Below are positions 1 to 5,746 of a stretch of 7,899 nucleotides of DNA, one piece after another. Every line of letters starts with the position of its first letter. Position 1 is the first letter of the stretch. Source of the stretch: Acidobacteriaceae bacterium (GTDB lineage Bacteria; Acidobacteriota; Terriglobia; Terriglobales; SbA1). Below the pieces are notes generated by a model. The model made no database searches and had not been told where the DNA came from. It worked only from the letters and a program-made list of their open reading frames with translations. The stretch spans positions 1-7,899 of the forward strand of contig JAFAGX010000048.1 in the NCBI GenBank assembly GCA_019237515.1, read 5' to 3'. Made by a program: the position numbers and the translations under genes.

Positions 1-769
1 GCGGCTTCAGCCCAGCAGCTTCTTCGACCGATTGCACGTACGCGACGTTGTGCACGCAGCCGCCGATGCCGCAGATGCGCTCGGCCAGCACGGGAATGTC
101 GTTGTAGCTCATTACAGATTCGGCGAGTTTCTCGATCCCGCGATGCACCATGAAGCCGCGATACTCGCAGCCCCGCACCATCTCGCCTTCGACATACAAG
201 CGGAAGTGCGCCGGTTCATCGAGTGTGGGATGAAATGGACCAAACGGAACGACTGTGCAACCCTCGGGCGGATCGTCGAACTTGAATTCGCGCGTGTCGT
301 CGAATCCTTCCGGAACCTGGTTCCAGGGCACGTCTTTGCGCAGTGGATGATTGCCCTCAGGCCACCCGTCAGGCAGGACTAAGCGTTTCAGATACCGGTG
401 TCCGACAAAATCGATGCCAATTAAGTCGCGCATTTCGCGCTCTGCCCAACCGGCAGCAGGAACAAAATCAGTGATGCTCTCAATCGTGGGACTCTCGGGC
501 GGCAGGTAAGCAATCGCGCTGCAGAGCAAATGATCTTTGTCGAACGCGAAATTATGAGCGACCAGGAAATTGCCGGAATATGGCCGATCATCAACACCAA
601 TGCTGGCCACATATCGGGCATCGAGATCACGAAAAACGTGCTGGCAGACAAATTTAACTGAGGAGGCGTCGATGAATACGAACAAGCGATTGTCGCTGGG
701 CAGGTCGGCACGTTTGATCAGAGGGCCGAACCTCTGCTTGAACTGCTCGAACATGTCGCGCGCGATCAT
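1..769 (-). CDS. Group 4-type [NiFe] hydrogenase large subunit, NuoC-NuoD fusion (HycE/HyfG-like), 3' end outside window
   Basis: The visible part is 256 residues. Residues 1-146 form a NuoC/30-kDa-like domain, recognisable from the block around W108 (WAEREMRDLIGIDFVGH) and the HPLRKD ending at 146. The NuoD/HycE-like domain then begins with GPFHPTLDEP (177-186), HRGIEKLAE (209-217) and the N-terminal metal-site motif RICGIGGCVH (231-240). In this family such proteins are the hydrogenase large subunit of formate hydrogenlyase-like complexes, facing the cytoplasm on a membrane arm. The canonical motif is CxxC-x3-H. Here Cys233 and His240 are kept, but position 236 is Gly and a Cys sits at 238. 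The C-terminal Cys motif and processing tail are not in the window, so class and activity cannot be settled. The start chosen is the first ATG after an in-frame stop at 800-802; it lies 16 bases after the protease stop, with a weak, distant GAGGAA as Shine-Dalgarno. ATG at 754 is an alternative. Confidence 0.9.
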   Translation of the reverse strand, partial: MIARDMFEQFKQRFGPLIKRADLPSDNRLFVFIDASSVKFVCQHVFRDLDARYVASIGVDDRPYSGNFLVAHNFAFDKDHLLCSAIAYLPPESPTIESITDFVPAAGWAEREMRDLIGIDFVGHRYLKRLVLPDGWPEGNHPLRKDVPWNQVPEGFDDTREFKFDDPPEGCTVVPFGPFHPTLDEPAHFRLYVEGEMVRGCEYRGFMVHRGIEKLAESVMSYNDIPVLAERICGIGGCVHNVAYVQSVEEAAGLKP

Positions 770-785
770 GTCAGCTTCAGTTTCC

Positions 786-1313
786 TCATGGCTGGTTGCT
801 CATTCGCGTCACCAGGGCCTGCTCGGGACATCTGGGGGCGGCTGCACACGATTGTGCGGTGGCTGTGATTACTTCGCAAAGTGCATCGAGGCTGTTTTGT
901 ACGGTCGAACTTAATTGCGGAGATTGCAACCGTTCCGGTTGTACTCCGAGCACAGAAGCTTTGGTCCTTCCGTTGGCTTCAATCCATCGCGCCAGCAGGC
1001 CGAGCGAAATTTTGTGCGTAGAAATTTGGGGGAAACGTGCCGCCATTTCCGCCGAGTTCAAAAAGGCCGCGTCGCCTGGGGCTCCCCCGAAATCAACCGC
1101 ATCCAGAAACACCACATGATCGAAGCCGGACAATTGCGTGATCCAGCGCTCGGGCGTGGTTCCGGCCACGATCACGTCCGCTACACCAGCGTCGACCAAT
1201 TTTTCGGCTAAGCGCACACCGAAGCCATCATCACCATAGTCTGTATTACCCAGGCCCAGAAAACAGATCCGACCGCGTAAGCATGGCTCGAGTTGCTGGA
1301 GGATGTTTGACAT
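786..1313 (-). CDS. hycI: [NiFe] hydrogenase maturation protease, HycI/HyaD family (peptidase M52)
   Basis: This encodes a 175-residue endopeptidase of the family that trims the C-terminal tail of a hydrogenase large subunit after nickel insertion. The signature GLGNTDYGDDGFG lies at residues 20-32, the LDAVD block at 70-74 and STHK at 98-101. D29, D71 and H100 align with E. coli HycI Asp16, Asp62 and His90, the nickel-sensing residues, so the protein looks functional. It is slightly longer than HycI at the C terminus. The start codon overlaps the upstream stop as TAATG, and GGAGG lies 7 bases before the ATG, which makes both start and translational coupling convincing. Its likely substrate is the large subunit encoded immediately downstream. 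Confidence 0.93.
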   Translation of the reverse strand: MSNILQQLEPCLRGRICFLGLGNTDYGDDGFGVRLAEKLVDAGVADVIVAGTTPERWITQLSGFDHVVFLDAVDFGGAPGDAAFLNSAEMAARFPQISTHKISLGLLARWIEANGRTKASVLGVQPERLQSPQLSSTVQNSLDALCEVITATAQSCAAAPRCPEQALVTRMSNQP

Positions 1314-2155
1314 TAGATATCCTCCCCGAGGCGCTTGATTTGCTCATACGTGAACACCGGGCCATCGACACAAACGTAGGCAACTCCAATACAGCAATGG
1401 CCGCACTTGCCGACCCCGCACTTCATGTAGCGCTCAAGAGTGGAAACGATGTTGCGTTCGTGGAATCCCATGCCCAGCAGGTCCTTGATCACGAAGCGGA
1501 ACATGATTGGTGGTCCGCACACAAATGCGGTGGTGTTTTCGACCGGGACTTGCACGCCGGGCTTTTTGAAAAGACTGCCGACCACGCCAACATTGCCGGT
1601 CCAGCCATTGGCTGCGCGGTCCACGGTGAGGTGGCACTCCACGCCGGGCGTTTGCTCCCATTCGTGCAGCTTGGGAACGTACATCAACTCTTTCGGTGTT
1701 TTCGCGCCATGGAAAATTTGTATGCGCTGATATTTGTCCCGATTTTTGAGCGCATAGACGATGCAGGAGCGCAATGGAATCAGGCCGATGCCCCCGGCGA
1801 CAAAGATGAGATTCTTGCCGTAGTACTGCTCCATGGGGAAGCCATTCCCGTACGGACCTCGGATGGCGAATTTAGCGCCGGGATTGAGGTGGTGCAGGGC
1901 CGAGGTGCAGCTGCCGACCTGGCGAACCGTAAAGAACGTTTCATCTTCAGTCGGGCTGGGCGGCAGCGAGGTTGGAAATTCCCCGACACCGAACAATGAC
2001 ACTTGAGCGAATTGTCCAGGACGGAAATGCTTGAATGCATCCTGCTCGGAGGAGCTTTCAAAGTGCCAATAGAAGGTTTTGACTTCGTGGATCTCGGAAA
2101 CCACTCGGTCGAGCACAGCCGTCTTCGGCAGATAGATGTTCTCAGTGGCCGGCAT
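1313..2155 (-). CDS. FAD/NAD(P)-binding 2Fe-2S oxidoreductase, hydrogenase gamma subunit type (HydG/AsrB family)
   Basis: This 280-residue cytoplasmic flavoprotein belongs to the ferredoxin-NADP+ reductase fold group that includes sulfhydrogenase HydG, anaerobic sulfite reductase AsrB and PyrK. It would pass electrons between NAD(P)H and iron-sulfur subunits. The FAD-binding part has FRPGQFAQV and the TSLPPSPT segment that replaces the usual RxYS motif in this subfamily. The NAD(P)-binding part starts at LIFVAGGIGLIPLRS, with the late motif AFVCGPPIM. Near the C terminus a CX4CX2CX7C set (C246, C251, C254, C262, within KCGVGKCGHCCIG) fits a 2Fe-2S cluster of the PyrK type. I chose ATG 2155, preceded by GTGAGGT with 5 bases spacing; it overlaps the upstream gene by 14 bases. 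An in-frame GTG at 2179 would add 8 residues with no better ribosome binding site. The name HydG here is unrelated to the radical-SAM maturase of [FeFe] hydrogenases. Confidence 0.9.
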   Translation of the reverse strand: MPATENIYLPKTAVLDRVVSEIHEVKTFYWHFESSSEQDAFKHFRPGQFAQVSLFGVGEFPTSLPPSPTEDETFFTVRQVGSCTSALHHLNPGAKFAIRGPYGNGFPMEQYYGKNLIFVAGGIGLIPLRSCIVYALKNRDKYQRIQIFHGAKTPKELMYVPKLHEWEQTPGVECHLTVDRAANGWTGNVGVVGSLFKKPGVQVPVENTTAFVCGPPIMFRFVIKDLLGMGFHERNIVSTLERYMKCGVGKCGHCCIGVAYVCVDGPVFTYEQIKRLGEDI

Positions 2156-3224
2156 GCTCGACCTCACTTGTGGCAGCACGGATCATCTCGACGACGGTCG
2201 GCATCCCAATGTCACCATGGCAAACTGCTGCGCAGCGGCCGCAGCCGACACAGGCCATCGATAGCTCTCGCTGAATAAAGTAGTGGGCAAGCTTCCGGAA
2301 AAAGCGGCGATTGCGACGATCATGCACCGCGCGCCGCGGATTGAAACCACCCGCCATGCGCGTGAATCCACCAAGAGCGCACGCATCCCATGTCCGCACG
2401 CGCTCGAATTCATTCGGCCCAATTGGGCGATCGCTCACTGTGAAGCAGGTGCAAGCAGGGCAGACGTAAGTGCAGCCGCCACACTCCAGGCAGCGATTGC
2501 CGATTTCTTCCCAGGTTTTATCCAGAATCTTGTCATGCGAAACGTAGCGGACTGTTGCCGAAAACCAGCTGGTCGTTTCTTTTTTGAAGCTCTTCCTTGC
2601 GAGATCCAACAGCGCATGGCGCTTCTCGATATGCGCCGGTGTGGCTTTGCGGAAGATTGGATTGCTAAAGAGAGCTTCGCCGCCCGAAGTTCCGGCCACG
2701 GCCATGAATTCTTCCCCGAGATCCATCAGCTGAAGGTCGAAGTGATCGCGCGCGGCAGGCCCGGTGTCGGTGCAAAGACAAAAGCATTCTTCACCGATGT
2801 CCTGATCAGGATCGGTGCAGACGACATTAACGAGAAACAGATTCTTGCGGTGGTTCTCGTAATACACGTCGCGGAACTCGCGCCCAAGATAAAAGCGATC
2901 GAGATGATAGATTCCGGCAACATCGCAAGAGCGGATGCCGAAGATGGCACGCTTGGGCTGCTCGTACGTGGGTTCAATGTGAAGGTCGCCATTACTCCGC
3001 TGCAGCTTCATCAGCCGTTCAATGTGCGGAAACACGAATCGCTTGGGTGGATAGTACGGGTTGGGAAAATGGATCTGAACCTGTTCGCGATTCTGGTCGG
3101 TAACAGTATCGAAGTAGGTGTCGCGGCCGCGTCCGCGCAAAGGTGCGATAACCTCGTATCCTTGCTGACGCAGAAGATCGACGATCTTCAGTACGTCGTG
3201 CTGGTCAAGGAGGCGAGGTTTTAT
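2142..3224 (-). CDS. 4Fe-4S dicluster electron-transfer subunit, hydrogenase beta type (HydB/AsrA family)
   Basis: This is the iron-sulfur partner of the flavoprotein that follows it and should relay electrons between that diaphorase and the catalytic subunits. Counting from TTG 3140, two ferredoxin-like motifs are present: CLECGGCTYVCP (C217, C220, C223, C227, with extra C230 and C232) and CVGCGRCAAVC (C297, C300, C303, C307). Family blocks FGIRSCDVAG, WDACALGGFTRMAGGFNPR and the acidic Cys-rich region around ECFCLC are also visible. The start is uncertain. The reading frame stays open upstream of TTG 3140, and the 28 extra residues (ending with GYEVIAP just before the TTG) look like the family N terminus. 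They begin at an ATA codon (3222-3224), 3 bases after a perfect AAGGAGGT and overlapping the previous stop as ATAA. I give the longer form (360 residues). TTG 3140 is the conservative standard-codon start (332 residues). Confidence 0.9.
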   Translation of the reverse strand: MKPRLLDQHDVLKIVDLLRQQGYEVIAPLRGRGRDTYFDTVTDQNREQVQIHFPNPYYPPKRFVFPHIERLMKLQRSNGDLHIEPTYEQPKRAIFGIRSCDVAGIYHLDRFYLGREFRDVYYENHRKNLFLVNVVCTDPDQDIGEECFCLCTDTGPAARDHFDLQLMDLGEEFMAVAGTSGGEALFSNPIFRKATPAHIEKRHALLDLARKSFKKETTSWFSATVRYVSHDKILDKTWEEIGNRCLECGGCTYVCPACTCFTVSDRPIGPNEFERVRTWDACALGGFTRMAGGFNPRRAVHDRRNRRFFRKLAHYFIQRELSMACVGCGRCAAVCHGDIGMPTVVEMIRAATSEVEHAGH

Positions 3225-5248
3225 GCAACCTCCTTTTTGACGCGCACAGAGATCAGCGTTACGCCATTTCTTCTTTGACCCAAAATGCTGTGCTCTAATG
3301 AGCGTTCAAAATAGGGCACGAAGACGGTTCCGGTTCGTACCTCTTGGGTGACGCGAGCTGTGGATAAGCCTGATCCAGTCTCACTCGAGATGCGAATCTG
3401 CTCACCATCCCGAATCTTCAGTGCTTGTGCGTCCTTTGGATGGATTTCGACAAATCCTTGCGGGTAATCCGTAAGCAGGATGCTGTATTCACGGCGCAAA
3501 GTCTCACTGTGGCGGATCAGCACATTCTGGTTCCAGTAATAAAGGGAACTTCCGCAGACCAGGGTCAGCGGATAATTCTTGGAGACGCTCGGTACCGGGG
3601 CGGTCTTCGGGACAGGAACGAATTTGAAGCGGGTGTCGTGATCCGGACTGCCAAAAAGAAACTGCGTGCCGAGAGGATGGTCATTTGTGCAGGGCCACTG
3701 GCGGCCATATTCTCGGGAAAGATTCTCGTGGCTCGCACCACTGTAGAAAGGAATGGCTTGGCGAGTTTCTTCCATGACCTCGGCGGCCGAGCTGTAGTTC
3801 CAATCAGCGCCAAGTAGGCGAGCGAGACGCGCGAGTTGTTCCCAAGCGGGGCTCAGGCCGGGAAACGGTTCAACGACTTTCTCGGCGAGTTGAATGCGTC
3901 GTTCGGTGTTAGTGAACGAAACCCGCTCCTCGCCAAAAGCGGTGGTGGGCAGAACGACATGCGCGTAGTTCTGCGCCGTATCAGTAAGGAAGATGTGCTG
4001 GACGACGATGAATTCTAATTCCCGGAGCGAATCGGCGACCTCGAACAGCGAACTGCCCGCAGGGTCGTAACGGCATAGCCACAATCCCTTTATTTTGCCG
4101 GGCTGCAGGTTCGCCAGAATTCTGCGGGAGCCAATCCCCGGGACTGCCGGGAGGTTCGCTTTCCAGAGTGACTCCAGTTCGGTTCGGGCAGTGTTATCAG
4201 TGACCGGCCTGTATCCGGGCAGCCGATCAGGCAGCATGCCCATGTCACAGACACCCTGCAAATTGTTCTGCTCAGTTAATGCGAAAAGGCCAGCGCCCGG
4301 CTTGCCGAGATTTCCTGTAAGCAAAACTAGATTGACGACAGCTTGGATGGTGTCTTTTGTCCGTTCCTGCATGCTCGTCGAGTAAAGCAGGGCCGCAGAT
4401 TTCGCTTTTGCGTAGGTAATGGCCGCTTCCTCAATGAGCTCTGCTGAAACATCGCAAGCTTCGGCAGATTCAAGTAGATCGTACTGGTGGATGTGTTGCA
4501 GAAACGCCTCGTAGTTGTGGCAGCGAGCTCTTATGAAAGGGCCGTCAACAAGACCGCGATCAACAATGACCTTTGCAATTCCGCCATAAAGCATGGTCTC
4601 GGTGTTGGGCCTGATCTGCAGGAAAAGATCGGCATTTTCGACCAAGCGATGGCGGCGGGTACCGACGACGATCAGCTTTGCGCCTTTCAGCTTTGCCCTT
4701 AAAACAGCCCCACCAAGGGTCGGCATGCGGCGCGTAAGGTCGACGCCGTCTACAAGAATTACGTCACTTTGGGCGAGCTCTGCGATCGAGTTGGTGCTGG
4801 CTGCAACTCCGAGCATCTCGAGCAGGACATTGATGGAGTTGTTGCAATAGACCCCGGTCCCATGGTGAACGTTGTTGGTGCCGATCACCGCGCGGGCAAA
4901 TTTCTGCAGCAAGTACGCGTCCTCGTTGGAACAACGAGGTGAGTTCAAGAACCCCAGTGCGTCTGGGCCGTAGCGCTCCCGGATCTCACGGATGCGAGTT
5001 GCGATGAAGGCGAAAGCTTCGTCCCAACTGGCTTCTTCCAAGTTGCCGTTTTTTCTCAGCAGCGGGTACTTCAAGCGATCAGGCGAACTGGCAATCTCTT
5101 GGCCGTGCCAGCCGCGCAGGCATATCCGCCCGGCATTTGTGGGATGGGATACGCTCGGATACGCTCCGACGACCCGATTGTCAGCGCTTTCCAGATACAG
5201 GCCGCAGCCAACTCCGCAAAACGTGCAGGTGGTCAGAGTGTGTGGCAT
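3221..5248 (-). CDS. FdhF-like molybdopterin oxidoreductase with atypical active site, first gene of the operon
   Basis: This 675-residue protein is homologous along its length to E. coli formate dehydrogenase H (715 residues), a cytoplasmic Mo-bisMGD enzyme with one 4Fe-4S cluster. The cluster motif is C8, C11, C15, C43. Clear shared blocks are KFARAVIGTNNV (116-127), LTGNLGKPGAG (310-320), QNNLQGVCDMG (from 327), the QHIFLTDTA segment and a C-terminal MGD-binding domain starting near YPLTLVCGSSLYYWNQN. There is no signal peptide or Tat motif. The residues for formate chemistry are all changed: FDH-H Lys44, SeCys140, His141 and Arg333 correspond here to R45, Y134, C135 and T325. No in-frame TGA selenocysteine codon is present. 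The substrate is therefore unknown, and formate should not be assumed. A redox relay role like that of NuoG-type subunits is possible. ATG 5248 is supported by AAGGAAGG with 5 bases spacing. The gene overlaps the extended next gene by 4 bases. Confidence 0.9.
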   Translation of the reverse strand: MPHTLTTCTFCGVGCGLYLESADNRVVGAYPSVSHPTNAGRICLRGWHGQEIASSPDRLKYPLLRKNGNLEEASWDEAFAFIATRIREIRERYGPDALGFLNSPRCSNEDAYLLQKFARAVIGTNNVHHGTGVYCNNSINVLLEMLGVAASTNSIAELAQSDVILVDGVDLTRRMPTLGGAVLRAKLKGAKLIVVGTRRHRLVENADLFLQIRPNTETMLYGGIAKVIVDRGLVDGPFIRARCHNYEAFLQHIHQYDLLESAEACDVSAELIEEAAITYAKAKSAALLYSTSMQERTKDTIQAVVNLVLLTGNLGKPGAGLFALTEQNNLQGVCDMGMLPDRLPGYRPVTDNTARTELESLWKANLPAVPGIGSRRILANLQPGKIKGLWLCRYDPAGSSLFEVADSLRELEFIVVQHIFLTDTAQNYAHVVLPTTAFGEERVSFTNTERRIQLAEKVVEPFPGLSPAWEQLARLARLLGADWNYSSAAEVMEETRQAIPFYSGASHENLSREYGRQWPCTNDHPLGTQFLFGSPDHDTRFKFVPVPKTAPVPSVSKNYPLTLVCGSSLYYWNQNVLIRHSETLRREYSILLTDYPQGFVEIHPKDAQALKIRDGEQIRISSETGSGLSTARVTQEVRTGTVFVPYFERSLEHSILGQRRNGVTLISVRVKKEVA
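3228..3235 (-). promoter_or_regulatory. Strong Shine-Dalgarno for the HydB-like gene
   Basis: AAGGAGGT on the minus strand lies inside the last codons of the FdhF-like gene and ends 3 bases before ATA 3224. It is the best ribosome binding sequence in the operon, yet no ATG, GTG or TTG in the HydB frame lies at usable distance. The in-phase TTG that overlaps the site reads a different frame and stops after seven codons. This is the main argument for an N-terminal extension beyond TTG 3140. Confidence 0.65.
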
Positions 5249-5393
5249 GCGCGCCTTCCTTTGCGAATCATGGAAATTCGCTGGATTTCGCGGTTAGGCA
5301 GAGGATCAACATCCAGCAGGTCAAGGATGCAGCAGACCGCGAGTGTCTGCAGTCCGCACCTGGTTTTGAATGCCACTTCGACTCCTGAATGCG

Positions 5394-5437
5394 ATGGTAT
5401 TTCGAGCATTCCGGCCAGGGCCGTGATAGAAGTCACG
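5394..5437 (-). promoter_or_regulatory. Candidate CRP/FNR-family-activated promoter of the FdhF-hydrogenase operon
   Basis: CGTGA-TAGAAG-TCACG (5422-5437) matches the GTGA-N6-TCAC core and spacing of CRP-type operators exactly. On the minus strand a TACCAT -10-like hexamer (4 of 6 matches) lies at 5399-5394, and no -35-like hexamer is present at the proper distance. The palindrome centre falls about 42 bases upstream of the transcription start implied by that -10, close to the -41.5 geometry of class II activation. The leader would be about 140 bases long. The regulator and the actual start site are inferred. Confidence 0.4.
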
Positions 5438-5536
5438 TCTCGAGGTGAGTTTGAACACGTCTGTGTCAATGCGGAACTTTGTTTTCAGACGCTTGCACCA
5501 GGCTTCCTCGTGAACATCAAACGTAAACCTCAAGCT

Positions 5537-5565
5537 AACCGCGAGATCCGCGCGGGCGGTTTTTT
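5537..5565 (+). terminator. Terminator-like hairpin with T-run, plus strand
   Basis: AACCGC (5537-5542) pairs with GCGGTT (5556-5561) and runs into a stretch of six T (5560-5565). An alternative CCGCG/CGCGG pairing exists inside. The arrangement fits an intrinsic terminator for plus-strand transcription, but no plus-strand gene is recognised upstream, so it may end a small or antisense RNA. On the minus strand the hairpin is not followed by T residues. Confidence 0.4.
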
Positions 5566-5567
5566 GT

Positions 5568-5588
5568 GCACGCGGCGCAACCGCGTGC
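5568..5588. repeat. Perfect 8-bp inverted repeat with 5-base loop
   Basis: GCACGCGG, loop CGCAA, CCGCGTGC. The stem is GC-rich and perfect and starts two bases after the T-run of the preceding terminator-like hairpin. It could be a second folded element or a protein-binding palindrome. No T-run follows on either strand. Confidence 0.4.
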
Positions 5589-5746
5589 TGGGCCGTCGTG
5601 CTGCGGATCCATGTGTGGTGACGACAGTCCATGCCGGTTAGTTCATTGTCCAGTCGTAACGTGTTACCCCCTGCATTCTCATTGACCTGACCGTTGCCCG
5701 CAGGTTACCTTCGCGTTATCTCCCCAATCAGAGAAGGAAGTACGCC

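Larger units (their letters stand above)
5249..5746. other. Divergent intergenic region between the operon and the response regulator gene
   Basis: About 500 bases hold no gene I can support. Regulatory-looking elements are a GTGA-N6-TCAC palindrome (5422-5437), a TTGACAC/GTGTTCAA inverted repeat (5451-5469), a plus-strand terminator-like hairpin (5537-5565), an 8-bp hairpin (5568-5588) and a GTAAC-GT-GTTAC palindrome (5656-5667). For the response regulator, weak plus-strand promoter pairs are TTGACC 5682 with TACCTT 5706, and TTGCCC 5694 with TATCTC 5717. A minus-strand open frame (5233-5469, 78 codons) ends across the FdhF-like start. Its second half has an ordinary protein-like composition, but it has no recognisable motif and begins upstream of the inferred operon promoter, so I do not call it a gene. 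Confidence 0.6.

Noticed and set aside
32..382. Plus-strand open frame at the window start
   Set aside because: It is the complement of the NuoC-NuoD hydrogenase subunit, whose motifs read clearly on the minus strand.
421..711. Minus-strand 96-codon frame
   Set aside because: It is out of frame with the NuoC-like domain, which reads continuously from 769 to the window edge in another minus frame.
1283..1999. Plus-strand open frame (238 codons) opposite the flavoprotein gene
   Set aside because: The translation has no recognisable motif, and the minus strand encodes a clear FAD/NAD(P)/2Fe-2S protein over the same bases.
2283..3278. Long plus-strand open frame (331 codons) opposite the HydB-like gene
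   Set aside because: It is an antisense shadow created by GC-rich codon bias. The minus-strand frame carries two clear 4Fe-4S motifs and family blocks; the plus-strand frame shows none.
4844..4849. Possible selenocysteine codon in the FdhF-like gene
   Set aside because: The aligned codons are TAT-TGC (Tyr-Cys). There is no in-frame TGA, so no Sec insertion is needed.
5233..5469. Minus-strand 78-codon frame overlapping the start of the FdhF-like gene
   Set aside because: No motif, no clear ribosome binding site, and its start lies upstream of the inferred operon promoter. It remains a weak candidate only.
5249..5520. Sigma-54 (FhlA-type) promoter expected for formate-hydrogenlyase-like operons
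   Set aside because: I found no GG-N10-GC arrangement with a TGGCAC/TTGC-like context on the minus strand upstream of the operon.
5099..5641. Plus-strand 180-codon frame across the FdhF-like 5' end and intergenic region
   Set aside because: It is antisense to the FdhF-like N terminus, has a composition unlike a real protein, and runs through the terminator-like hairpin.
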